From Rhyzopertha dominica (Eukaryota; Arthropoda; Insecta; Coleoptera; Bostrichidae), in NCBI GenBank assembly GCA_025024175.1, contig QCXZ01000041.1, positions 34,715,786 through 34,779,785 on the forward strand: a DNA stretch of 64,000 bases, in the 5' to 3' direction. The notes under the pieces were generated by a model. The model ran no database searches. It was given only the letters and a program-made list of their open reading frames with translations, and was not told the DNA's origin. Position 1 is the first letter of the stretch; each line of letters opens with the position of its first letter. The position numbers were made by a program, and so were the translations under genes. Shown here piece after piece: positions 8,608 to 18,056 of this stretch.

Positions 8608-11600
8608 ATTCGTTTATGAAGACAACGCTCACGATGGTTACTGGCTTCGGCTAGGAGTAAGTAAAGCTGATCCTCTGAGGTGCAAGAGAAATGAACTCCT
8701 AGCAAAATTATCCTTGCCTTCTAGTGGAGATTTCTGGATAAGGAAAGGCCCTCAGCCGGTAGAGGAACAGCTCTTGGCATTTTTGAGGATTTTCAACATG
8801 AATGAAGGTTAGAAATATTTACAAAAATTGTTTATACAACTGCATGTACGGAATGTCTTAAAATGCTCAAGGAATTAGTGGTTTATACTTAGGTAGGTAA
8901 GACTAATATGTAGTTAATAAAAAATTTAAAGGTGCCGGTAAAATGACTAACTTCACTAGATTGGCACTTATCGTCGCAATTGCGTGTTTCGCCCTTTCTT
9001 GCAAAACTTATGTTGTCTTAATTGGACGCTAATGTATCAATCTTTTTTTTGTATCCCCACAAGAAAATATCAAGCGCGTTGAGACCGGGTGGTCTGCTAG
9101 CTCTAGCTGCAGGTCCATTTCTTCTAAGCCAGCGTGCAGGAAAATTTTTATTTAGCCACTTATTATTTAAAAAATTAAATACACTTCTGACAAGACACTG
9201 ACTTATTACCGCTGGAATGCGGTTCTCTAACAGCTGCCAAAAGAGTTTCATCAGGCGAGCTTATTGCACATGTTTACTTCTCTTGTAAATCCGGCTTCAT
9301 CAGTTAGTAATACGTTCCTGTGTATGATAAAAAAGTTGATTGTGTTGTGCAAAGTGCGGGGGGCAGGACGTAAAAAGACATGGCCCTTAGGACAAAGCGA
9401 CAATACCAAAAGAGTCTTCCCATAGATCTCGAGGGTGTGACATCGTGCGCGAAAGATCCACACATAAACTTTTGTAACGGTCACACCCAAAATTTACATC
9501 ACAGTAAAATTCATATTATTCGGTAGTTTTTAAGTTGTAAATAAAGTGTTCATTAAATCACCTTGTAAACATCTACGATCGTTTCATTTACTTGCCACTG
9601 TGTTTAAATTGGGCAAATTCACGTTGTTGAGGATTGACACTTTTATTTGTTGTTGTTTAGCAATGAAACACACTTTAAACTGAATACTCGATTTATTTAA
9701 CCGGAGCGANGATACAGCGTGATCACCGCCGGTGCCATTTACAAAACATGTANTGCGCACACGCGCACAGTTGCCGGTTTGTCGCGTTTTTGGTTAGAAA
9801 ACGCGTACGTATAAGAATACATTTTTAAAACAAAATAAGTTTTCCAAACATGCCCCCCGGCTTGAAACATTACATTTTTTCAAGGAGCGTTTAAATATGA
9901 ACAATGATTAAAGTTAGATGAGAAAACTGAACACATTAGTTTGTTTCCGGGAGTGGAAGCGGACACAACTTGGTGACGGCACGCCGCACTGTTCCCGTCG
10001 ACGTCTTCACAGACACCACTCGAGTGTGGCCATCACGGCCTGGATGCAGCTCACAAATCCTGCCCAACTTCCAGTTCAGCGGTGCCAAATTATCGTCCTT
10101 TAATAGCACCAAAGACCCGATCTTTATGTCGAAATTGGGATGGTTCCACTTGTACCGCAGTTGAAGTTCGGACAGGTACTCTTTGCTCCAACGCGCCCAA
10201 AAGTGTTGATGGAGTTGTTGGATGCGCTGATAATGAGAGAGTCGATTCTCANTTATGTTGCGCAGGTCAACATCGGGGAGTGCCGTGAGTGGACGGCCAA
10301 TCAAAAAATGTCCCGGCGTGAGAGGGGTTAGGTCGTGAGGTTCAGAGGACATGGGATAAAGAGGCCGAGAGTTTAGAACAGACTCGATTTGCGACAGTAG
10401 TGTTTGCAATTCTTCAAATGTTAAATGGGCGTTTTTGGCTACGCGTTTCAAGTGATGCTTAACGGATCGCACTCCCGCCTCCCAAATTCCACCAAAATGT
10501 GGAGACCGCGGCGGAATGAAGTGCCAGCTTAAACCTTCAAAGGCCATTTGTTGGGACAAAGAATCTGCATTATTAATTAACATGTCACCCAGTTCTTGTA
10601 ACTCATTATTGGCACCTACAAAATTGGTACCGTTGTCTGAATAGACTTCAATTGGCTTACCTCTGCGAGCAACAAACCTTCGCATACTCATCAAGAAGGC
10701 TTCAGTTGAAAGGTCAGATACTGCCTCCAGATGGACAGCTTTAGTACAAAAACACACGAAAATACAGACGTAACACTTTGTTACTTTAGAACCTCTCCCT
10801 CTTTTATTAATGATCATTAAAGGACCTGCATAGTCCACACCAGTTTTATAAAAAGGAGGTGAAGGAACTACTCGCGCTTCAGGTAGATTTCCCATCATAG
10901 GAACACATGGCTTGGGATTCAATCTATAACAGGTTATACAATTTCTAACAGTTTTCCGTGCTAAATTTCTGCCTCCGATAGGCCAGTAGCGTTCTTTTAT
11001 GGCCGCAAGTAACAGTTGCGGACCACAGTGCAGCAACTGCTTGTGTTGGGTTTCAAAAAGAAGCTTGGCAAAATCATGATTGCAATCCAGAACAATCGGA
11101 TGAATTTTGTTAAATGAGTAATTAGTATTTTGCAAGCGACCTCCTACTCTTATTGTTCCGTCAGAAAGAAGAAATGGAGCCAATTTTGCCAGTTTACTTT
11201 TGGGATTAACACAAATGGTTTGCTCTAAGTCCGAAATTTCATCAGAGAATGCACATCGTTGAGCTATTAATGCCAATCTTAAACGAGCACATTGGATTTC
11301 TGAATTTGAAAGAGGTCCAATTCCGCGAGATTGTTTAAGACCAAACCTTAGACAATAGGCAACTACTCGTTCTAATTTCGACAAACTAGAGAATTTGTTG
11401 AATGGTTCGGCAAAATTGTTCGACATCTTCGATATTAGCGAGCAACGTTCCACTGCCTTCATGTCGGGAAGCAAATCACCTACTACAGGAATAACTTCGT
11501 TCGGAAGCGGTTTGTTTTCTGCCAACCATGATGGACCTGACCACCATAATTGAGTGCTCTGCAAATTACAAGGATTGATGCCCCTCGAGACCATATCTGC

Positions 11601-14600
11601 TGGGTTGTCTTGCGTGGAAACGTGTCGCCACTGATGAGGACTTGTCAGTGTTTGAACTTCTGCAACACGATTGCCGACGAATTGTTTCAACTTGTTGGGA
11701 GGAGTATTAAGCCAACCAAGCACAATGGTTGAATCACTCCAAAATACGCAATCGTCGAATGTCATGTTAAGAGACGTGAAAACCTTTCTGAATAATCTGG
11801 CCAAGATTAAAGCTCCGCATAGCTCCAATCTAGGTATTGTTAAAGAAGATAAAGGACTAACTCTTCCTTTCGCACAAAGAAGTTCTACTTTGATTTCACC
11901 GTTACTTTGAAATGAACGTAAATAAATGCATGCTCCGTAGGCGCGCTCCGACGCGTCCGAGAACCCGTGTAATTCTACCCTAATTGCGTTGGATGAGATC
12001 ACATGGCGAGGAATTTGTAAATCGTTTAAACTAGGCAATTCTGATCTGAAAGAGATCCACTTTGTATATAAATCCAGCGGAACTGACTCGTCCCAAGAAA
12101 TCTTGAGCTGCCATAAACACTGTAATAATATTTTTGCCACAATGATAACAGGCGCTAATAATCCCAGCGGATCAAAAATCCTGGAAATATCCGATAAAAT
12201 CGACCGTTTTGAAACATGTTTTGAAGACTCGTTGATGTTTATTCGATAAAGTAAGGAATCTGTTTTAGATGACCAACCAACGCCCAACGTTTTCGCGTGA
12301 TTATCCTCTAAAAAATTAACGCTGTGACTAGACCACAAAGATTTATCAATCCGTTTTAGAACTTCGATGTTGTTAGATATCCACTTTCGCAATTCGAACT
12401 GTCCACTTGCTAAAATGGTGGATACCTCATCACATGTTTGTTGCAACAGTTCAATTGAATCTGATCCCGTAAGCATATCATCGACGTAGAAGTCTCGTTG
12501 AACTACCTCAGAAGATTTAGGAAACTCCAACTGACAATCTTCGGCCAATTGAAATAGACATCTAATGGCCAAGAAGGGAGCACTTGCCGCGCCATATGTA
12601 ACCGTGTTTAGATTAAATGTCGAAATAGGTAAAGAAGGGTCCGATCTCCACAAAATTCTTTGAAGAGGACGCTGTTCGTCCGTGATCAACACCTGCCGAT
12701 ACATTTTCGCTATATCAGCTGAAACCACGTAAGCGTATTGGCGAAATCGTAAAAGAATTGAGAATAAGTCTTCTTGTATGGTAGGTCCGACATACTGTAA
12801 GTCATTTAGAGAGTAACCGCTCGATGATGGAGATGAAGCATTGAAAACAACGCGCAATTTTGTTGTTTCACTCTCTTCTTTGATCACCCCATGATGTGGC
12901 ATGTAATAAGTTGCTTTAGAATCGTCACTATTTACCAACGTCATGTGACCTAGCTCCTGGTATTCCTGCATAAAGTTTTCGTACCGTATCTTTAACGTAT
13001 CGTTGTTCTGAAACCTACTTTCCAGTGAACAGAGTAACTTAGTTGCTTTTTCCTTGGAATCTCCAAGCAAATTTACGTCTTGCTTAAAGGGGATAGAAAC
13101 TATGAACCGACCACTGCAATCGCGCACGGTGGTTTTCTGAAAATTGTCTTCACAAGCACTTTCCTCTACAGACATTACCCTTTTTGTTGCTAAATTTTCC
13201 TCAATCTCCCAGAACCGAGTGAGTTGTGCATTTGATTCACACGAAAGGTTGCAATGAGTCCTACCCCTCGAATTGCCCGAACTAGAATGAATACGACCTG
13301 ATACGATCCACCCGAATCTTGTTTTCTGTAATACTGGTTTGTTGTTTCCGAGTTTAATTTGAGCAGCACACAAAAGCTCCCAAAAATAATCGGCACCTAT
13401 CAGCATATCTATGTTTTGCGATTTATTAAACGAGGGATCTGCCAGCCTTATATGGTTTGGAATTTCTAAACTACTATAATCAAACCCGTACTCAGGCAAT
13501 GGTCCCGTAATTTGAGGAACTACTAAACAAGTTACTGTCTTGTTAAAGGCGTTATGCATCGACTGAATTTTGACAATGCATTTCTGCGTTACTTTGGAAC
13601 TTTTCAAACCTAGCCCGACAACATTTATTTCAATCGATTGTGACTCTAAGCCAAGTAACTCAAATACCCTGGTTGTTATGTAAGATGACTGTGAACCACA
13701 GTCTAGAACTGCCCGAATATTGTGAGGATTATTGAACTTATCGAAAGCAATAATTAAAACTGTTCCTAACAATGACGTCTGATTCTCGGTATGTGACCAT
13801 AAAGCTATATCAGTTTTAACAGAAGCATTTTGCGGAGTATTTTCAGGAGGCTTGACCTCTCCAGTCTTGACTGAATTGTGAAGAAGCGTATGATGTTTGG
13901 AATTGCATTGTTTACACAACGATTTGCTGTTGCATTTTCCCAAGAAATGTCCCCGCCTGAGACAATTCATACAGAGGCGCAGTGATTTTATGCGATTCAC
14001 CCGATCCGTTACGTTTAAAGCTTGAAATTCCCCACAATTGTATAATGAATGTTCACCCTGGCAAACTGCGCATTTCTGGCTTTCCGCTACTAAAGTACGT
14101 GATGAATATTTTCTGGATTTTGACTCGCTTGTATTGGTGTTTTCTGCTTTCAATTCCAAACTTTCGAGAAAATCCGCTCTAGTCGTCAAGAATTCCATGA
14201 ACTTCTCCAGGCTTGCTGGATCAGTCCCTGTTTGATACTCTTCCCACTTACGATTTGACTCCCGATCTAATTTCAAACTAGACATATGAACAATGAGGGT
14301 ATCCCATTTATCAATAGGTTGTCCCAACGATTGCAAAGCGCTAAGATGCTTATCAATGTTATCCGCGAATGACCGTAATTTTGAAGAAGATTCGTTACTC
14401 AATTTTTCCATATCAAATAGAGCTTTAATATGATTGTTAATGAGCAACCTCGTGTTATTGTACCGCTTACAAACTAAATTCCAGGCTTTTTCATAATTGT
14501 TTCCCGAAAAATCCAAAGATTTAATGACTTGTTTGGCCTCACCCTTAAGAAAAGAGCGCAGATAATGGTATTTGTGAATATTTGTTAAGCCCTGGTGCTG

Positions 14601-17562
14601 ATTAATTAACGATTCAAAGGTATCCCTGAATTCTAGCCATGTATCGTAATTACCGTGAAAGCTTGGTACTTCAATAGTAGGTAATTTGACGCCACCGATA
14701 TAACCCAAACTATCATCGTGCAAGCTACGATTTTCTTCCCCATTACCACTATGATGAGAACCTATCACTGAAAGATCATCATTGTCACGATTATTCAACC
14801 CGATTTCATTTTTGAATCTTCGCAGTAAGCCCTGACCTTTCGCTGTAAAGATATGATATTTCGACTCTAATTCTTCTCTGTAAGTATAATGAGCTAATAA
14901 CTCGTTATCCGGTGCAAATGTTTCTAATTGTATTTGAATATCTTCGAATTCAGAAAGTACCTCTTTGACTGAACCGATTCTTTGTTCCAACTCGATGACC
15001 ATCTCCTCTGTTGCAGAGAAATTTGTTTCTTGGGAAGCGGTAATGAGATCATCAATGTACTTTTCGAAATAGGTTATGCGTTGTTTTTGTGAACCACGTT
15101 TACGAATTAACGTTCTCAATTTCTCCTGCAAGTCCTGATCAGCCATGATAATTACACAAATAAAGTCTGTTTAGACTCCACAAGCAAATATAAAGAAATG
15201 AGATGCACAGGAAAAGTAAAAATATGGAATGGACTCACGCCGGTTTCCTGCGACTTGTCGCTGCACGTCTACACCAGCTGATTTGGGTAGGTAAAACCGA
15301 CCAGTTCGGTTGTATTGCACGCCGGTCCCCGTCCTTGCCGAGCTGCTGCTGCTGGACCGCTGGAGGCTCGCTGCCGCGTTGCGCTAATGGAATACTTCTT
15401 CCTTCGTTGATAATTTGCGTTTTACTGACTTCTAATCCGGTTCCGATGGACCAATGTTGAGGATTGACACTTTTATTTGTTGTTGTTTAGCAATGAAACA
15501 CACTTTAAACTGAATACTCGATTTATTTAACCGAAGCGACGATACAGCGTGATCACCGCCGGTGCCATTTATAAAACATGTATTGCGCACACGCGCACAG
15601 TTGCCGGTTTGTCGCGTTTTTGGTTAGAAAACGCGTACGTATAAGAATACATTTTTAAAACAAAATAAGTTTTCCAAACACACGTTGTTCGTGAGAGTGC
15701 AGGTAGGTGCTCCGTATTACAAATAACACGCAAACATTGATTTTCATTTGCTTTTGTAAGTACCCATTCGCAAAATTGATGTCATCGATATAAACCATTG
15801 TGCTCCAAAAACTGAACTTTCCTTATGTGCTAAGGGTACAATAATTATTGTTATCAATCAATGGCGTATACGGCACTCCATGTTGTCCCTTGCTGTAAAG
15901 CAGTACATCGAAAACTATACTCGGACTTCAATAATATTCTCCAAAATAGCTTCCGCGACTTTTACCACCCGAGCAGGTCGTTATCTTCCATAACATTCAT
16001 ATTAGCATAGTTTGAACCTTAGCTGCTTACTAAAAACTAAATATTATTTATAATAATAAAATACTGCTTAGATACGCTCCGTCCAAAGCTTGTGTTAAAA
16101 CTAATTATTTTACGAAATAATCTGTGAAATTTGCATAAACGTTACTAGCCAGTATTTTTATATTAGTATCACTTGTGAAATTGAGCAGCACATCGTAAGA
16201 TAAGCAACGGCTTTGATTATAACTTTGAGAGTAATAAACTCATGGCAACGGTAAGCCGTCCTTAAGGACTGGTGCCTAGCATTGATCTTACCCTATACGT
16301 AGTACGTAGTTTATACCGGTTATTAAAACCGAGTAGCCTCGGTTGTAATTTGACTTACGGACCCTGATGTCGTTTGTTACGCTACTCCAGTAATATTACA
16401 TTTTATTATAATAATTTTTATAACTGTTCCTACTTTTTGGATAATTAAAGATATACCTGTGTGTTGAAAATGTCACCATTGAAAAGGTTAACCAGTACCT
16501 ACCCTGTAACTGGCAATGTTTTATTGAAAATATCAATTTTTAAATACAGCAAAGGTTTACGACAAATTCTGTTAGATGCATTATTATTAATGGATCAGGA
16601 GTGATGTCCGTACGACCATCAAACAAAACGATACGTACGCAGTCGACTGGGCAAACGTCACCAAGACCCAAAATGTTTCGTTCGCAAAAATAAAAAAATA
16701 GGGTTATAATCCATAAAGAATTGGTACAGTAAATAGTGCCTCTTTCACGGAATCAATTAAAGGATTGCTGCATCTGGTTTATCGAATGCGATTGCTTCTT
16801 GTTGCATGACAATGCGTCAGCCCATTTGACACTGACTGGTCTTTTCTCGTTAAAGAACGCATTGTTGAAGTAAATATCCTATTCACCAGACCTAGCACTA
16901 TCAGTTTTATTTTTTGCCAAAGTAAAATCTATGCTCAAAGAAAAAAGTTTTTAGCCGAAAAGACGTTGAACGGCTCCTTCGGACGCCTTTTCCAATTCTT
17001 TTGTAAAACTTTTAAAACGTTGCAACGAGTAAATTCATATAATTTGAGATTATAATACTTAAAATGATTATACAAATATTTCCTGTTATGTTTTTGTTGT
17101 TGTTTGGTAAATTGTACAAGTACTTACCAAACAGGGTAAAATCAATGCATCACGTGCTATAAAATTATACGAATGATATATACCATTTTGCATCTAGTTA
17201 CCTACACATTTAGCGGCAGATTCTATATATTACAAAACCAATAATTAAATTAATGTTTTTTCCTTCCAGATCAACTTCAGCATTGGTTAGAAAGCGACAA
17301 CATCCAAAACCTGCTTGGACTAGATTGCAATGTAGATCCTGTATTGGAACATAAGACATGGTCGTTCCTACTAACGCGATTACGATTGCTTCTGTCGGCG
17401 TACAAGACGTCGTTAGAGGAAGACGAAAAATTGGTGGAAGATAAGGGTGCATCCCCTAACGCGATTCTTGCCATCAAAATGAGGATGACCGAAAAGAGAA
17501 TCGTAAAAGATACCATCGGGTTTGCGGAACAGCGCATTAAAACACTTGCGGTTAAAGCATAA
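8608..17562 (+). CDS. Setd3: SETD3 actin-histidine N-methyltransferase, last two exons
   Basis: Two exons join in phase: 8608-8807 (acceptor TTCTAG, donor GTTAGA) and 17270-17562 (acceptor CCTTCCAG, stop TAA 17560-17562). The first holds YEDNAHDGYW, LGVSKADPL and EEQLLAFLRIFNMNE, which match the start of the Rubisco-LSMT substrate-binding domain of SETD3. The second holds LEHKTWSFL, a long helix with SAYKTSLEED, and AIKMRMTEKRI, which match the end of that domain; the low-complexity tail of vertebrate SETD3 is missing. SETD3 methylates a histidine of actin in the cytoplasm; its catalytic SET domain would be encoded upstream and is not visible here. The 8,462 bp intron is swollen by transposons, including a BEL/Pao element on the opposite strand. 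AATAAA at about 17681 is a likely poly(A) signal. Confidence 0.9.
8943..9032 (+). CDS. 29-aa ORF with signal-peptide character
   Basis: The ATG (context AAAATGA) opens 29 codons: a short polar start, then LALIVAIACFALSC, a classic hydrophobic core with small residues before a possible cleavage site, and a short tail ending in a TAA at 9030-9032. It is too short to be in most ORF lists. It could be the first exon of a secreted peptide gene or a chance frame within the SETD3 intron. No consensus donor site lies inside it, and no partner exon was recognised. Confidence 0.2.
   Translation: MTNFTRLALIVAIACFALSCKTYVVLIGR
9018..9490 (-). mobile_element. Mariner-like (DD34E-type) transposase fragment
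   Basis: Two minus-strand frames meet near 9251. The upstream one ends VLLTDEAGFTRE, which matches the catalytic block FTDEATFTRE of insect mariner-like transposases. The downstream one has FPARWLRRNGP.A..SRPPGL, then LDIFLWGY, which matches FPGRWIGRGGP....RSPDLTPLDFFLWGY. The D of SPD is replaced by G (PPGL), and the stretch between the blocks is shortened, so the enzyme is dead. It lies in the SETD3 intron and is followed by the BEL/Pao insertion. Terminal repeats were not identified. Confidence 0.7.
9625..9850 (-). repeat. 3' LTR of the BEL/Pao element
   Basis: 226 bp, TG...CA ended and nearly identical to 15455-15680; contains two N bases (near 9710 and 9753). Flanked on its outer side by CACGT. 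Confidence 0.93.
9936..15146 (-). CDS. BEL/Pao Gag-Pol polyprotein, 1736 aa
   Basis: One frame starts at ATG 15146 (minus strand) and stops at 9936, with a single ambiguous codon from an N at 10251. Domains in order: Gag-type DUF1759 region (LPTIEVPSFHGNYDTWLEF, about residues 155-320); zinc-finger cysteines (CAVCQGEH, CMNCLRRGHFLGKC, CKQCNSKHH, about 355-425); aspartic protease (AVLDCGSQSSY, about 480); reverse transcriptase with YVDDM (about 885); RNase H (SDASERAYGA); integrase with HHCC zinc finger (CITCYRLNP) and DDE core (GVDYAGP, YSDNGTNFVG, GGIWEAGVRS, about 1435-1560); then a DUF5641-type tail (RLSHYQRIQQLHQHFWARW). The length and order are those of a complete BEL/Pao protein, and no stop or frameshift is seen. 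Activity cannot be judged from sequence alone. Confidence 0.95.
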   Translation of the reverse strand: MADQDLQEKLRTLIRKRGSQKQRITYFEKYIDDLITASQETNFSATEEMVIELEQRIGSVKEVLSEFEDIQIQLETFAPDNELLAHYTYREELESKYHIFTAKGQGLLRRFKNEIGLNNRDNDDLSVIGSHHSGNGEENRSLHDDSLGYIGGVKLPTIEVPSFHGNYDTWLEFRDTFESLINQHQGLTNIHKYHYLRSFLKGEAKQVIKSLDFSGNNYEKAWNLVCKRYNNTRLLINNHIKALFDMEKLSNESSSKLRSFADNIDKHLSALQSLGQPIDKWDTLIVHMSSLKLDRESNRKWEEYQTGTDPASLEKFMEFLTTRADFLESLELKAENTNTSESKSRKYSSRTLVAESQKCAVCQGEHSLYNCGEFQALNVTDRVNRIKSLRLCMNCLRRGHFLGKCNSKSLCKQCNSKHHTLLHNSVKTGEVKPPENTPQNASVKTDIALWSHTENQTSLLGTVLIIAFDKFNNPHNIRAVLDCGSQSSYITTRVFELLGLESQSIEINVVGLGLKSSKVTQKCIVKIQSMHNAFNKTVTCLVVPQITGPLPEYGFDYSSLEIPNHIRLADPSFNKSQNIDMLIGADYFWELLCAAQIKLGNNKPVLQKTRFGWIVSGRIHSSSGNSRGRTHCNLSCESNAQLTRFWEIEENLATKRVMSVEESACEDNFQKTTVRDCSGRFIVSIPFKQDVNLLGDSKEKATKLLCSLESRFQNNDTLKIRYENFMQEYQELGHMTLVNSDDSKATYYMPHHGVIKEESETTKLRVVFNASSPSSSGYSLNDLQYVGPTIQEDLFSILLRFRQYAYVVSADIAKMYRQVLITDEQRPLQRILWRSDPSLPISTFNLNTVTYGAASAPFLAIRCLFQLAEDCQLEFPKSSEVVQRDFYVDDMLTGSDSIELLQQTCDEVSTILASGQFELRKWISNNIEVLKRIDKSLWSSHSVNFLEDNHAKTLGVGWSSKTDSLLYRININESSKHVSKRSILSDISRIFDPLGLLAPVIIVAKILLQCLWQLKISWDESVPLDLYTKWISFRSELPSLNDLQIPRHVISSNAIRVELHGFSDASERAYGACIYLRSFQSNGEIKVELLCAKGRVSPLSSLTIPRLELCGALILARLFRKVFTSLNMTFDDCVFWSDSTIVLGWLNTPPNKLKQFVGNRVAEVQTLTSPHQWRHVSTQDNPADMVSRGINPCNLQSTQLWWSGPSWLAENKPLPNEVIPVVGDLLPDMKAVERCSLISKMSNNFAEPFNKFSSLSKLERVVAYCLRFGLKQSRGIGPLSNSEIQCARLRLALIAQRCAFSDEISDLEQTICVNPKSKLAKLAPFLLSDGTIRVGGRLQNTNYSFNKIHPIVLDCNHDFAKLLFETQHKQLLHCGPQLLLAAIKERYWPIGGRNLARKTVRNCITCYRLNPKPCVPMMGNLPEARVVPSPPFYKTGVDYAGPLMIINKRGRGSKVTKCYVCIFVCFCTKAVHLEAVSDLSTEAFLMSMRRFVARRGKPIEVYSDNGTNFVGANNELQELGDMLINNADSLSQQMAFEGLSWHFIPPRSPHFGGIWEAGVRSVKHHLKRVAKNAHLTFEELQTLLSQIESVLNSRPLYPMSSEPHDLTPLTPGHFLIGRPLTALPDVDLRNIXENRLSHYQRIQQLHQHFWARWSKEYLSELQLRYKWNHPNFDIKIGSLVLLKDDNLAPLNWKLGRICELHPGRDGHTRVVSVKTSTGTVRRAVTKLCPLPLPETN
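15147..15454 (-). other. 5' leader of the BEL/Pao element
   Basis: 308 bp lie between the 5' LTR and the polyprotein ATG. The leader begins with a TGG-starting primer-binding candidate (minus strand TGGTCCATCGGAACCGG); the priming tRNA was not identified. A CTGCTGCTG run lies in the middle. No other function is visible. Confidence 0.6.
15455..15680 (-). repeat. 5' LTR of the BEL/Pao element
   Basis: 226 bp copy of the 9625-9850 LTR; followed by the target-site copy CACGT at 15681-15685. On the minus strand this is the promoter LTR of the element. Confidence 0.93.
15686..17269. other. Remainder of the SETD3 intron, nothing recognised
   Basis: AT-rich sequence with no supported ORF. The last 40 bases before 17270 are pyrimidine-rich and form the acceptor of the final SETD3 exon. 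Confidence 0.5.
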
Positions 17563-17843
17563 AGCTGTTGTTTGTTTTATCCCAGAAGCTTCAGGTGTTT
17601 TTAGCTCTTTTGTTTCACACTTTAATGTCTACTCACGAGTACCAAAATCGCTGCATTGAATTCGAACTTATAGTTACTTTAATAAAATAAATTTATAAGA
17701 GTGTAACGCATTATCTGTCAATTCCTGTTCTACCTTATCACATCAAACGTCTTCAGCAATGAAACACTGCATGTAGGTATAGGTATAGTGGGCGCCAGAA
17801 TAGAATTTAAATAATTAATCGATTAATGGAAAGATGAAAGGTC

Positions 17844-18056
17844 GTGGAATTGGTTAGGACTAAACTAAGAAATAACAGGGTTAATTTGTTCCAAAAATTC
17901 CAAAAAAAAATCCGTGCAACAGTTTCATACACCTGCCGAAAAGTGGCTCCTGATATTCTCCAGCGATCGAGAGAAGAGTACATTACGTCATCGTGCGATG
18001 CGCCGGAGGAAATATTGGGGCGGTATGTTAATATTTGTAAAAGCAAATGCCGGTGA
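17844..18056 (+). mobile_element. Possible transposase C-terminal relic
   Basis: A 70-residue open frame contains QKFQKKIRATVSY, then APDILQRSREEY. That pattern resembles the tail of insect mariner/IS630-type transposases (helical segment, then a P-E-x-L-x-x-V/S-R-E-x-W/Y block before the end). The upstream catalytic part is absent, and the expected GxHFEHL end is missing. The frame starts about 280 bp after the SETD3 stop. Confidence 0.3.

Larger units (their letters stand above)
9625..15680 (-). mobile_element. BEL/Pao LTR retrotransposon, near full length
   Basis: Two 226 bp LTRs (9625-9850 and 15455-15680) begin TGTTGA and end CCAAACA on the plus strand. They differ at about two definite positions plus two Ns, so insertion seems recent. 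The 5 bp repeat CACGT flanks the element (9620-9624 and 15681-15685), the usual length for BEL/Pao. Read on the minus strand, a TGG-starting primer-binding candidate lies one base inside the 5' LTR (near 15437-15453), and a purine-rich tract (GCCGGGGGGCA) lies just before the 3' LTR (9851-9861). One long polyprotein frame fills the interior. The element sits in the SETD3 intron in the opposite orientation to the gene. Confidence 0.95.

Noticed and set aside
9918..12249. Several plus-strand frames between 9.9 and 12.3 kb
   Set aside because: Antisense shadows of the BEL/Pao polyprotein.
17277..17537. Minus-strand frames opposite the last SETD3 exon
   Set aside because: Shadow of the SETD3 coding exon; no domain and no conserved start.
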